From assembly GCA_947477565.1 (NCBI GenBank), contig CANJUR010000005.1, forward strand, positions 106,946 through 170,945: a stretch of DNA of 64,000 nucleotides, in the 5' to 3' direction. The notes beneath the pieces were generated by a model. That model did no database searches. It was given only the letters and a program-made list of their open reading frames with translations, and had not been told where the DNA came from. Positions 23,200-31,106 of this stretch are shown here, in pieces. Numbering within the stretch: the stretch's first letter is position 1; every line of letters starts with the position of its first letter. Made by a program: the position numbers and the translations under genes. Source of the DNA: Deltaproteobacteria bacterium. Its GTDB lineage: Bacteria; Myxococcota_A; Polyangia; Polyangiales; Ga0077539.

Positions 23200-23332
23200 C
23201 ATGATTCCCAGTGTTTCGGAGCGCGTACTGGCGCTCGTCGAACACCCGGCATGCGGCCCAATCACCATGGATCGACAGGCCGCGAAGGCGCAGCACGGCC
23301 TCGGCGCTATACAGAAATAGCGCGCTCCGGTG

Positions 23333-23668
23333 ATGCCCGCCTTCGGGCTCTTCATCACGCTCGCCGCGACGGTCTTGTCCATCGGCCGCGGCGCCCTGTA
23401 CGTCAGCCCCTCCGCTGGCATCCGCGACAGGCTCCGGACCGCGCCGGCCGTCGCATCACGGTGCGTGGGCTGCGAGATGGCCAGGCTAGAGCTTCCGCAA
23501 CCTCTCAATACCGCCGCGCAAGATTTGCTCCTCGACGACGCTGTGCGCTGCTCCTTCGAGCGCACTGGCGTCGAGCCAACTCACAATGAACTCGAACTCC
23601 CCGCGGGCCGCTGCGAATCGATCGAGAGGCAACGAGAGGCATGGTTTCATTGCGAAGGAGGCTCCTGA
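23333..23668 (+). CDS. Hypothetical small protein with N-terminal hydrophobic segment, uncertain
   Basis: A 111-aa frame starting with a hydrophobic stretch (MPAFGLFITLAATVLSIG) that could be a signal or anchor. A later part has four cysteines (CVGCEMARLELP...). I recognise no family. The ribosome binding site is poor, and a frame on the opposite strand is also open over part of the region, so it may not be a gene. A still smaller plus-strand frame (23159-23320, 53 codons, containing SVSERVLALVEHPACGPITM) precedes it. Confidence 0.25.
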   Translation: MPAFGLFITLAATVLSIGRGALYVSPSAGIRDRLRTAPAVASRCVGCEMARLELPQPLNTAAQDLLLDDAVRCSFERTGVEPTHNELELPAGRCESIERQREAWFHCEGGS

Positions 23669-24088
23669 AACTTCGGTTGTTTACACTTACCAGGTACCCG
23701 AAAGCCCCCGTCCAAAGGCATCGGATTTGTCAAGAGCTCTTATACGAACTGCCTGCGATCAAGACGGTTTCGAGAGCCGAATCGGGAGCCGTGCCCCCCG
23801 CGAATCACAGTGATGTCGTGATCGAGAATCCATATCGAAGTAGTCCGCGGGCGCATCCATCCGTGCTCCAGCATCGGACGCCAACCCATCGGTGGCTGGG
23901 CTCCCACCCGAACGAATCGACCGCCGAATCGGGGACATCCGAGGGCGACGAAACACAGCCCGGGATCGCACGGCTGACCCAGGACGAGCACCCACCCACT
24001 CAGCGTCCCGGCGGCCTTCGTTTTGTCAATCTTGACCCTCTCGGCGCGGTCCATCCACGCCCCAGGGACATCGCGCCCGACTCTGCGA
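23669..24088. other. Intergenic stretch without a convincing gene
   Basis: About 420 bases between the weak frame ending at 23668 and the SDR gene. Slightly less GC-rich than its surroundings. A minus-strand frame (23740-24054) contains SGWVLVLGQPCDPG and reads partly like protein, but it has no ribosome binding site or recognised family. I read this stretch as decayed or regulatory sequence. Confidence 0.4.
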
Positions 24089-24892
24089 TCAGCCCGCAGC
24101 CCCTTCGCCCCCGTCCACCCGAATCACGTTGCCGTTCATCCAGGCGGTCTCCGGGAGCGCGAGCGCTGCGATGCAATTCGCCACGTCTTCGGGCGTCGTC
24201 AGCCTGCCCTGCGGGTGCCGCGCGAGCGCGCGCTCGACGAGTAGTTCGTGCCCCGGAATGCGCTCCAACGCCGGCGTGCGGGTCACCCCAGCGCAGATCG
24301 CGTTGGCCGTGAAACCCCGCACCGCACCCTCCACCGCAAGCTGCCGGACGTACGACTCCAGCGCGGCCTTCGCAGCCCCGACGGCGCCATACGAAGGAAG
24401 CGCCTGCGTGCTGCCCCCGCTCGTCATCGCAAACACCCTCCCGTGCGAGCGCAGCGCACCCATCGCGAGGAGATCCTGGGTCCAGTAGACGAGGGAGGTT
24501 GCCATCACATCGAGGGTCATCTCGATCTGGATGCGCGTCAGGGTCTCGTCTCCTTCGCCACCCACAAGCGGGCGCAGTGAGCCAAACGCCAGCGAGTGCA
24601 TCAACACCCGCACGGTCTCACCCCGACCGCGGGCCGCGAGCCGCTCGGCGACGTCGGCGAGCACTGTGCGGCGCTTCCCATCGTCCGCCGCGTTGACGTT
24701 GAAGAACCACGCCGTGCGCCCCGCCGCTTCGATGTCCGCGCGCACCGCGTCGGCCATCGGCAGCGTGGCGCGCCGATCGAGGTGCACGCCAATGATGTCC
24801 ATGCCCGCCCGCGCGAGCGCCCGCGCAGTGGCGGCGCCGATGCCGCTCGAAGCGCCCAGGACGAGCGCAAATCCATCCAGCGTGACTGCCAT
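24089..24892 (-). CDS. Short-chain dehydrogenase resembling enoyl-[acyl-carrier-protein] reductase (FabI/FabL group)
   Basis: 267 aa. NADPH-binding LVLGASSGIGAATA at the start and an active-site YGAVGAAKAALE (Tyr-x6-Lys) are visible. MHSLAFGSLRP and NVIRVDGG at the end recall enoyl-ACP reductases, in which a second tyrosine sits near the catalytic one; the Y-x6-K spacing is that of FabI/FabL rather than the classic SDR Y-x3-K. If right, it performs the last step of fatty-acid elongation. It is downstream of a beta-barrel gene and an NtrY-like kinase on the same strand. A specialised reductase of a secondary pathway cannot be excluded. Confidence 0.72.
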   Translation of the reverse strand: MAVTLDGFALVLGASSGIGAATARALARAGMDIIGVHLDRRATLPMADAVRADIEAAGRTAWFFNVNAADDGKRRTVLADVAERLAARGRGETVRVLMHSLAFGSLRPLVGGEGDETLTRIQIEMTLDVMATSLVYWTQDLLAMGALRSHGRVFAMTSGGSTQALPSYGAVGAAKAALESYVRQLAVEGAVRGFTANAICAGVTRTPALERIPGHELLVERALARHPQGRLTTPEDVANCIAALALPETAWMNGNVIRVDGGEGAAG

Positions 24893-24909
24893 GACCGGTG
24901 CCAGACCTC

Positions 24910-25701
24910 TCAGAAAGTGAGCGTGTAGCGGGCCGTGAGGCCGAGCCAGATGTTGAAGTTCAACGACGAGTCGGGGGTGTACTCGGTCGAGGTGCGGGTG
25001 ATCTCGTCGATGCCGGGGCGTACGTCGCGGGACTGGGTGAGCTTCGTGGTGCTGCCGCCAACGAGCGGCGTGAGGCCCAGGTTGACCCCGAGCGCGAGCT
25101 GGGTGAGCACGCGGTACTCCGCGCCGAGCACCACGGGAATGCCGATGTACGAGGTGGTCCAGGACGCGAGGTTCTGTGGCTCGGTGTACGAGCGGCTGCG
25201 CTGGATGCCCTGCACGAACTCCAGGCCCAGCGAGACGAAGGGGTCGAAGCGACGGCGGTCGGTGGCGCTCTGGAAGAACACCCGCGGCTCGGTGCGCGCG
25301 CCGTTGAACAGCGATCCCAGGTACAGCCGCGCGTACATGCCGACCGTGTAGCCCATGAAGGAGTCCGTCGCCCCGAGGCTGCTCTCGCTCGGGCTGTACT
25401 GCTCCGCCGCCCCGAGGAACTGCACCCCCACCGTGAGCCCCGCGCTCAGGTACGGCAACATCCGGTAGCCCGCCCCGACGCGGGCGTTGAAGCCCCCGGA
25501 GAACGCGTCGAGCGCCCCGCCGGCCACCTCCCGCGGCGACACGAACACCCGGTCACTCGCCCCCGTGAAGAGCCCGTACCCGAGCGCGATGTGCGCCTCG
25601 ATACCGCGCTCGCCTTCGTAGTCCGGGTGCGTCGCCCACGCGCTGCTTGCGGCACCCACCACCACCGCCATCCACACCGCCTGAAGCCTTCGTCTGCGCA
25701 T
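24910..25701 (-). CDS. Outer-membrane beta-barrel protein, unknown
   Basis: 263 aa from the ATG at 25701, with a basic signal (RRRRLQAVWMAVVVGAASSAWA). The remainder alternates aromatic and polar residues in strand-like runs and ends with ARYTLTF, a C-terminal phenylalanine typical of BAM-inserted barrels. There is no named family I can defend. It sits 33 nt downstream of the histidine kinase stop and 17 nt ahead of the SDR start, probably in one transcript. Confidence 0.75.
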   Translation of the reverse strand: MRRRRLQAVWMAVVVGAASSAWATHPDYEGERGIEAHIALGYGLFTGASDRVFVSPREVAGGALDAFSGGFNARVGAGYRMLPYLSAGLTVGVQFLGAAEQYSPSESSLGATDSFMGYTVGMYARLYLGSLFNGARTEPRVFFQSATDRRRFDPFVSLGLEFVQGIQRSRSYTEPQNLASWTTSYIGIPVVLGAEYRVLTQLALGVNLGLTPLVGGSTTKLTQSRDVRPGIDEITRTSTEYTPDSSLNFNIWLGLTARYTLTF

Positions 25702-25734
25702 CGCAGCGGCGGACTCTCGCACGCCCAGGCGTCG

Positions 25735-27204
25735 TCAGGGAAGACGCGACGAGTACGTCACGAATGACCGCCGCGGTGCCCGTCCGCCCTGCAACCGCGG
25801 GAGCGTAAGAACGAAGCGGGTGCCGCCCCCGGGGCGCTCCTCGAGACCGACATCGCCGTCGTGATCGATCGCGACCTTGCGCACAATCGCGAGACCCAGC
25901 CCGGTGCCCGTGGCCTTCGTCGTGAAGTACGGATCAAACACCCGCTCGCGCTGCTCTTCAGGGATGCCCGGGCCGTCGTCCTCGACCACCAGCCACGCCT
26001 GCGCGGAGGGCTCCGCAGCGTCGGGTTCGCGCACCTCCCGGGACTCCACCCGCACCCAGACCGTCCCGCCCTTCGCGCCCAGCGCCTCCGCCGCGTTGCG
26101 CAGGAGGTTCTCCACTGCGCGACGAAACATGATCCGGTCGAGGCGCACCGGCACCGGCTGGTCGCCCGCGTCGAAGAGCACCGTCACCCCAGGGTCGAGC
26201 TCATCGAGCAGCGCTCGCGAACTCGCCATGTCGCGAACGAATTCCGCGAGGTCCGCCGGCGCGGGCTTCACGTCCGGCAGTCGCGCAAACTCCGAAAAAG
26301 CGCTCACCAGACGCCGCAGCGTGGCGACCTCTTCCTCGACGATTTCACGTGTAGTTTCAAGTATTTGCTTGAACTTTGCATCGTCGCCCCGGTACCGCCG
26401 CGCGGCCTCCTGCACCGCGAGTTGTATGGGCGTCAGCGGGTTCTTGATCTCGTGTGCGAGACGCCGCGCGAGCTCCTGCCACCCGGCGATGCGCTGCAGG
26501 TAGTCCACCCGCGCCCGCGACAACGACAGCTCCGCGACCATCTCGTTGAAGGCCACCCGCAGCGCCTCAAGCTCGCCGCGATCGCCCGCCGGGACGCGCA
26601 CGGCCAGGTCGCCGTGGCCCACCCGGGCCGCGGCCGTGATAAGCGCCTCCGCCGCCCCTCCGCCGGGCTTCTTCGCCAGCACCGCAAGCGCCGCCAGTAC
26701 GCCGAGCGCCGCCGCCGCGAGCGTCCACGCGACCACCCCGCGCAGCGGATCACCCGCGGCAAAGACGGTCCCCGGCGCGCAGTCGTCGTCGACGGTGATC
26801 ACCGCGGCGAGCCCAGGTCGCACCGTCCGCGAGAGCACCCTCGGGGGACAGCGCCCCGGTGGTTCGTAACGATGCACCCCGCGCGCGATGACGGCCCCGC
26901 TCGCCGCGAGCAACTCCACGCTGCGCACCACGGAGAGGCCCGCCGCCGCGTCGACCACGGCGCCGTCACTCAACGTCGGAACCGTCGCGAGGCGCAGCGC
27001 CAGCAGGGTCGCCGAGAGTTCCTGCACGGCGAGTGCGTGCGCGGTCGCGGCGGCGCGCGCCGACCGGGCGGCGACGATCGCTGCGGGCGGTGTCTGCAGC
27101 GCGTGTCTGGCAGCGAGCAGCGCCCCGGCGGTCGGGAGCAGCGCCGCGAGGAGGGGGGCGAGGAGCGCCCCGCGAGAGATCCCCGATCGCGATGAAGACG
27201 TCAC
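25735..27204 (-). CDS. NtrY-like membrane sensor histidine kinase
   Basis: 489 aa. Two membrane helices (about 11-33 and 155-177) enclose a short periplasmic sensor region; a HAMP domain follows (GHGDLAVRVPAGDRGELEALRVAFNEM spans it). The phosphoacceptor box is LAHEIKNPLTPIQ (His near residue 253), which is the NtrY/atypical HisKA form. The ATP-binding boxes are LLRNAAEAL, DDGPGIP and GTGLGLAI. No response regulator is adjacent, so its partner lies elsewhere. It diverges from pqqC with 44 nt between. Confidence 0.9.
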   Translation of the reverse strand: MTSSSRSGISRGALLAPLLAALLPTAGALLAARHALQTPPAAIVAARSARAAATAHALAVQELSATLLALRLATVPTLSDGAVVDAAAGLSVVRSVELLAASGAVIARGVHRYEPPGRCPPRVLSRTVRPGLAAVITVDDDCAPGTVFAAGDPLRGVVAWTLAAAALGVLAALAVLAKKPGGGAAEALITAAARVGHGDLAVRVPAGDRGELEALRVAFNEMVAELSLSRARVDYLQRIAGWQELARRLAHEIKNPLTPIQLAVQEAARRYRGDDAKFKQILETTREIVEEEVATLRRLVSAFSEFARLPDVKPAPADLAEFVRDMASSRALLDELDPGVTVLFDAGDQPVPVRLDRIMFRRAVENLLRNAAEALGAKGGTVWVRVESREVREPDAAEPSAQAWLVVEDDGPGIPEEQRERVFDPYFTTKATGTGLGLAIVRKVAIDHDGDVGLEERPGGGTRFVLTLPRLQGGRAPRRSFVTYSSRLP

Positions 27205-27248
27205 CCCAGAGACGGTACGCGATCGCCGCGCATGGAGGGTGCGCTACG

Positions 27249-27959
27249 ATGCTGTCGACCATGACAGACCTCCTTTCGCAGGACGAGTTTCTCGCGACGC
27301 TCCGAGAGATCGGCGCGCGCAAGTACCACGACAAACACCGCTTTCACGTGCTGATGAACGAGGGTCGATTGACCCCCGCGCAGCTCCGGGTGTGGGCGCT
27401 CAACCGTTTCTATTACCAGCGCAGCATCCCCGCGAAGGACTGCGCCCTCATGGCCCGCATGCCCGCCCCGGAAGACCGTCGCCGCTGGCGTCAGCGCCTT
27501 CTCGACCAGGACGGCACCGGACCGGGCGACGAGGGCGGCATCGAGGCCTGGCTGCGGCTCGTCGAAGCCTGCGGCGCGACGCGCACAGAGGCCTGGGAGG
27601 GCGTCGGGCTGCTCCCCGGCGTGCGCTTCGCCGTCGATGCTTACGGAAACTTCGTGCGCGACCGTCCCTGGCTCGAGGGCGTGGCGTCGTCGCTGACGGA
27701 GCTGTTCTCTCCAACGCTGATGTCCGTGCGCATCGTGGCCTTCGAGACGCACTACCCGTGGGTCGCCGCGGAGGGGCTCACCTACTTTCGCGGACGCCCG
27801 ACGCGCGCCAACAAGGACAGCGACCACGCCGTCGAGATCGTGCTCCGACAATGCACAACCCGAGCGCTCCAGGAGAAGTGCCTCGCTGCGCTCGACTTCA
27901 AGTGCGACCTGCTCTGGGCGCAGCTCGACGCCATCTACTTGCACTGCGTCTCGCCGTGA
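27249..27959 (+). CDS. pqqC: Pyrroloquinoline-quinone synthase PqqC
   Basis: 236 aa, close to the usual about 250. PqqC catalyses the final eight-electron oxidation and ring closure of PQQ. Conserved parts are KYHDKHRFHVLMNEGRL, VWALNRFYYQ, RWRQRLLDQDG, LLPGVRFAVDAY and RIVAFETHYPWV. The start at 27249 is supported by GGAGGG at 27234-27239, 9 nt before; a second ATG four codons later has a worse spacing. It overlaps pqqD by 4 nt (GTGA). Its promoter must lie in the 44-nt divergent gap or inside the kinase gene. Confidence 0.93.
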   Translation: MLSTMTDLLSQDEFLATLREIGARKYHDKHRFHVLMNEGRLTPAQLRVWALNRFYYQRSIPAKDCALMARMPAPEDRRRWRQRLLDQDGTGPGDEGGIEAWLRLVEACGATRTEAWEGVGLLPGVRFAVDAYGNFVRDRPWLEGVASSLTELFSPTLMSVRIVAFETHYPWVAAEGLTYFRGRPTRANKDSDHAVEIVLRQCTTRALQEKCLAALDFKCDLLWAQLDAIYLHCVSP

Positions 27960-28240
27960 GCGGCGACGCGCGGCGACCCGTGCTCGCCCGGCGGGCGCGC
28001 TTCCGTTGGGACGCGGCGCGCGAGCAGCACGTCGTGGTGGTCCCCGAAGGGGTGCTGACGCTGACCGAGGAGGGCGCGGAGATCACCGCGCTGCTCGACG
28101 GCCAACGCTCCCTCGCGGCGGTCATCGACGCCGTCGCTGCGGCGCACCCGGAGGCTGCGCGCGAGGCCCTGAGCATCGACGTGCGTGAGTACCTCCAGCG
28201 CCTCGCAGATCGCGGGTACGTCACCCTGGAGGAGCCATGA
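27956..28240 (+). CDS. pqqD: PQQ biosynthesis peptide chaperone PqqD
   Basis: 94 aa. PqqD is a RiPP-recognition-element protein that presents the PqqA precursor to the radical SAM enzyme PqqE. Family features: PVLARRARFRWDAAREQHVVV, then PEGVLTLTEEGAEI and DVREYLQRLADRGYV. GTG start overlapping the pqqC stop and ATGA overlap with pqqE make the three genes translationally coupled. Confidence 0.9.
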   Translation: MSGDARRPVLARRARFRWDAAREQHVVVVPEGVLTLTEEGAEITALLDGQRSLAAVIDAVAAAHPEAAREALSIDVREYLQRLADRGYVTLEEP

Positions 28241-29340
28241 GCGCCCCGCCCGTCGCGCTGCTCGCGGAGCTTACATACCGCTGCCCACTGCGCTGCGCGT
28301 ACTGCGCGAACCCCGCGAATTGGCGGGACTATGGCGACGAGCTCGACACCGCCACGTGGTCGCGGGTGCTGCGCGAGGCCGCCGACCTGGGGGTCCTGCA
28401 CGTGCACTTCTCCGGTGGCGAGCCGCTGCTGCGCCACGACCTCGAGGCGCTGGTTCGCGCTGCTCGCGAGGCTGGGCTCTACACCAACCTCATCACGTCG
28501 GCGTGGGGGGTGACCCGCGAGCGCCTCGCCGCCCTCGGCGACGCAGGCCTCGACCACGTGCAGGTGAGCGTCCAGGACAGCGACGACGCGCGCGCCGACC
28601 GCCTCGCCGGGACCCCCGCGCACGCCCACAAGATCGTAGCCGCGGGGTGGGTGAAGTCCCTCGGCATGGCGCTCTCGATCAACGCGGTGCTCCACCGGCA
28701 CAACCTCGCGCGGGTCGGAGAGATCATCGCGCTCGCGGAGTCCGTCGGCGCCGAGCGGCTGGAGCTGGCAAATACCCAGTGGCACGGCAGCGCGCTCGCC
28801 CATCGGGACGCCTTGATGCCCGACCGCGAGACGCTCGCGAGCGCTCAGGCCATCGCCCTCGCCGAGCGGGAGCGGCTGCGAGGGAAGATGGACGTGATCT
28901 GGGTGATCCCGGACTGGTACGAGGACGCGCCGCGGCCGTGCATGGACGGGTGGGGGCGGCGTTTCATGACGGTGATCCCCGACGGGACGGCGCTCCCCTG
29001 CCCGGGTGCCCATGGATTACCTGGGATGGTATTCGACAACGTGCGCGACCGGGCGTTAGGGGCCATCTGGCGCGACGGCGCGGACTTCCAGCGCTACCGC
29101 GGCACGGCATGGATGTCCCCGACCTGCGGCACCTGCGACCGCCGCGAGGTGGACTTCGGCGGATGCCGCTGCCAGGCCTTCGCGCTCACCGGCGACGCCG
29201 CGCGCACCGACCCCGCGTGCACGCAGAGCCCCGACCACGCCCTCGTTCGCGACCTTCGCCGCGCGCGCCCCATCGCCCCTGCGGAGCCCGAGGGTCCGCT
29301 CTACCGCATCGACATCCGGCGGGTCGTTCGCGCATCCTGA
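28237..29340 (+). CDS. pqqE: PQQ biosynthesis radical SAM/SPASM enzyme PqqE
   Basis: 367 aa. PqqE links Glu and Tyr side chains of PqqA by a C-C bond. The SAM cluster is CPLRCAYCANP (CxxxCxxC); the SPASM auxiliary-cluster region is typical of PqqE, with CPGAHGLPGMVFDNV, WMSPTCGTCDRRE, VDFGGCRCQAFALTGD and ATDP-like ARTDPAC. Together with pqqC and pqqD it identifies the pathway firmly. pqqA and pqqB are not seen in the window. Confidence 0.95.
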   Translation: MSAPPVALLAELTYRCPLRCAYCANPANWRDYGDELDTATWSRVLREAADLGVLHVHFSGGEPLLRHDLEALVRAAREAGLYTNLITSAWGVTRERLAALGDAGLDHVQVSVQDSDDARADRLAGTPAHAHKIVAAGWVKSLGMALSINAVLHRHNLARVGEIIALAESVGAERLELANTQWHGSALAHRDALMPDRETLASAQAIALAERERLRGKMDVIWVIPDWYEDAPRPCMDGWGRRFMTVIPDGTALPCPGAHGLPGMVFDNVRDRALGAIWRDGADFQRYRGTAWMSPTCGTCDRREVDFGGCRCQAFALTGDAARTDPACTQSPDHALVRDLRRARPIAPAEPEGPLYRIDIRRVVRAS

Positions 29341-29346
29341 GCGGCG

Positions 29347-30477
29347 ATGAAGTTCCGCGGTGTGAAGCCTTCGCTGATCTCGACCCAGGTACGAAACACC
29401 GCCGCGTGGGCGCTCGACGGTCCCACCGAGGGTGCAGCGAATTCGTGGCGCAGGGCGCTCGTCTCCGCGACGGAGATTCCCCATGGGCACGACGGCGACG
29501 GGGCATACCTCCGGCTCCTGCTGGCGGCGCACCATGTCACCGTCGCGACCTTTGTCCCGACGGACGTAGACAGTCACATCCGGTTTCATGCCTGGCAGCG
29601 CTGCGAGACCGTGGCCGACCTGCGCATGGCCGCCGCCGTGCTCGAAGAGACCACTGCGTGGGACGCAGCAGAGGTATCCGCGCGCGTCGTAGACGTCCCC
29701 GGGGTGGGGCCCATCTCGGGACACGACGGCGAGTGGTTGGGTGTTCGCGCCGGGGCGCTCGGGCGGGCGCTGGCCCTCGACGACGCCGCCACCGCGGACG
29801 CGCAGACCGCCTTCCTCGACGCCTCGCTTGAGCGCCACGCCGCGGCCTTCGCGGCGGTGCAGCGCGCAAAGGGGCGCGAACTGATGGCCCTCGAGGTGGT
29901 GGCCGCCCTCGCGCACAACCTGGGCGACCTCTCGCGAGTGGTGGACACCTGGCCGTTGAAGTCCCCGGCCGCGCTCGCGGTGCGACGCCGCTATGTGAAG
30001 CTCGGCCACGAGACCGAAGGCGACCCGCGCTTCGCCCTCGCCGGGCGCATCTACAAGCGCGTAATGGCCTCGGAAAACCCTCGATTCCTCGGTCTTCGCG
30101 CTGCGAAGTCACTGCGGGTGCACCGCGATTTGCTGCTGGGCATCGGGCCGTTTTTCGACGCGTGGGGCGAGACCATCGCGCGGCACCCGGCGCTCGATGA
30201 CAAAGCCCCCGGGGGCGACCTCGGGGGGCGCGGGGCGGTGCTCGCTGCGCTGGTGCAGAGCCACCTCGCTGCGCCGACGGTGCAGGGTTTCTTGCGAGCG
30301 ATCGCGGGCTTCCACCGCGCAGCGCCAGGGGGAGTGGAGCGCTACGCCGACGACGTCGCAGCGCGCGAGCGAGCGTCCCTGCGCACCGGGGCGATTCGCG
30401 AGGCGCTGGGCGTCGATCGGGAGCGCTTCGAGGCGAGGACGATCAACCGGTACCGGGCGGCTTACGACGCCGGGTAA
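29347..30477 (+). CDS. Unrecognised 376-aa protein encoded directly behind pqqE
   Basis: Starts 6 nt after the pqqE stop, same strand, so it is almost certainly in the pqq transcript. No signal peptide or membrane helix. The sequence is largely alpha-helical, with histidines in IPHGHDGDGAYLRLLLAAHHV and AALAHNLGDLSRVVDTW that could bind metal, and a region of basic residues (ALAVRRRYVKLGHETEGD). I recognise no family. It is not PqqA (too long), PqqB (no metallo-beta-lactamase HxHxDH motif) or PqqF (no HxxEH). It could be a PQQ accessory factor, a transporter-independent carrier or an unrelated rider. Confidence 0.8.
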   Translation: MKFRGVKPSLISTQVRNTAAWALDGPTEGAANSWRRALVSATEIPHGHDGDGAYLRLLLAAHHVTVATFVPTDVDSHIRFHAWQRCETVADLRMAAAVLEETTAWDAAEVSARVVDVPGVGPISGHDGEWLGVRAGALGRALALDDAATADAQTAFLDASLERHAAAFAAVQRAKGRELMALEVVAALAHNLGDLSRVVDTWPLKSPAALAVRRRYVKLGHETEGDPRFALAGRIYKRVMASENPRFLGLRAAKSLRVHRDLLLGIGPFFDAWGETIARHPALDDKAPGGDLGGRGAVLAALVQSHLAAPTVQGFLRAIAGFHRAAPGGVERYADDVAARERASLRTGAIREALGVDRERFEARTINRYRAAYDAG

Positions 30478-30484
30478 AGATTCT

Positions 30485-30973
30485 TCAGCGGGGGATGCTC
30501 GGAAGCACAAGCTGGATGCCACCGACGTTTACGCGGGTCTGGCCGTTGTTCTGATCGATGTTGATGGGTGGCTGGTTGGCCAGGCCCGGGATGCGGATCT
30601 CCGTTGGGTGGTTGGTGTTGGCCGGCGGGGTTGGCGCTGCGGGGGCGGTCGGAGCGACGGGCGCTGCGGGAGCGGCTGCGATGGGCGCCGCGGGCGGAGC
30701 GCCGGTCGGCGGTGCTGCGCCGGGTGCGAGGGTGCCGGGCTGCGGTACCGGGGCGACGGTGCCGGGCTGCGGTACCGGGGCGACGGTGCCGGGCTGCGCC
30801 ATCGCGTTGGGACCCGGTTGCGTGGGCCCCGCATCGAGCACCGCGACGGGTTGCGGCGGTGCGACCGTGGGCACCGTCGTGGGGGCGGTCGGCGCGGTGG
30901 CCTCTTCGCGTCGCTTGCACGCTCCAGCCGAGAGGAGGAGGGCGATGGCCAATCCAGTGATGCGCTTCGTCAT
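30485..30973 (-). CDS. Small proline/alanine-rich lipoprotein
   Basis: 162 aa from the ATG at 30973, with a lipobox ending in SAGAC near residue 18. Almost all of the mature part is a P/A/T-rich spacer that includes two and a half copies of a 9-residue unit (PGTVAPVPQ; a 27-nt DNA repeat around 30726-30795). A short C-terminal piece (IRIPGLANQPPINIDQNN) is the only non-repetitive region. Probably a surface-tethered extension; no function can be inferred. The stop lies 8 nt from the opposing gene end. Confidence 0.7.
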   Translation of the reverse strand: MTKRITGLAIALLLSAGACKRREEATAPTAPTTVPTVAPPQPVAVLDAGPTQPGPNAMAQPGTVAPVPQPGTVAPVPQPGTLAPGAAPPTGAPPAAPIAAAPAAPVAPTAPAAPTPPANTNHPTEIRIPGLANQPPINIDQNNGQTRVNVGGIQLVLPSIPR

Positions 30974-31106
30974 GGTGGGAGTCCGCCGGGGGTTCGTGGA
31001 GGGTGATGAGTCGTTGGGAGGGTGCCGCCGCGGGTGCGAGCGCGATAGGGACGCGCTTTCTTCGAGCCATCTCTTCGACACGGGTCCGGGGCTTTCTAGC
31101 AGAGTC

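Noticed and set aside
23740..24054. Minus-strand frame with GWVLVLGQPCDPG
   Set aside because: Partly protein-like but no start signal or family; treated as non-coding in this list.
30726..30795. Tandem 27-nt repeats considered as a CRISPR array
   Set aside because: The repeats are contiguous with no unique spacers and encode a proline-rich linker of a lipoprotein.
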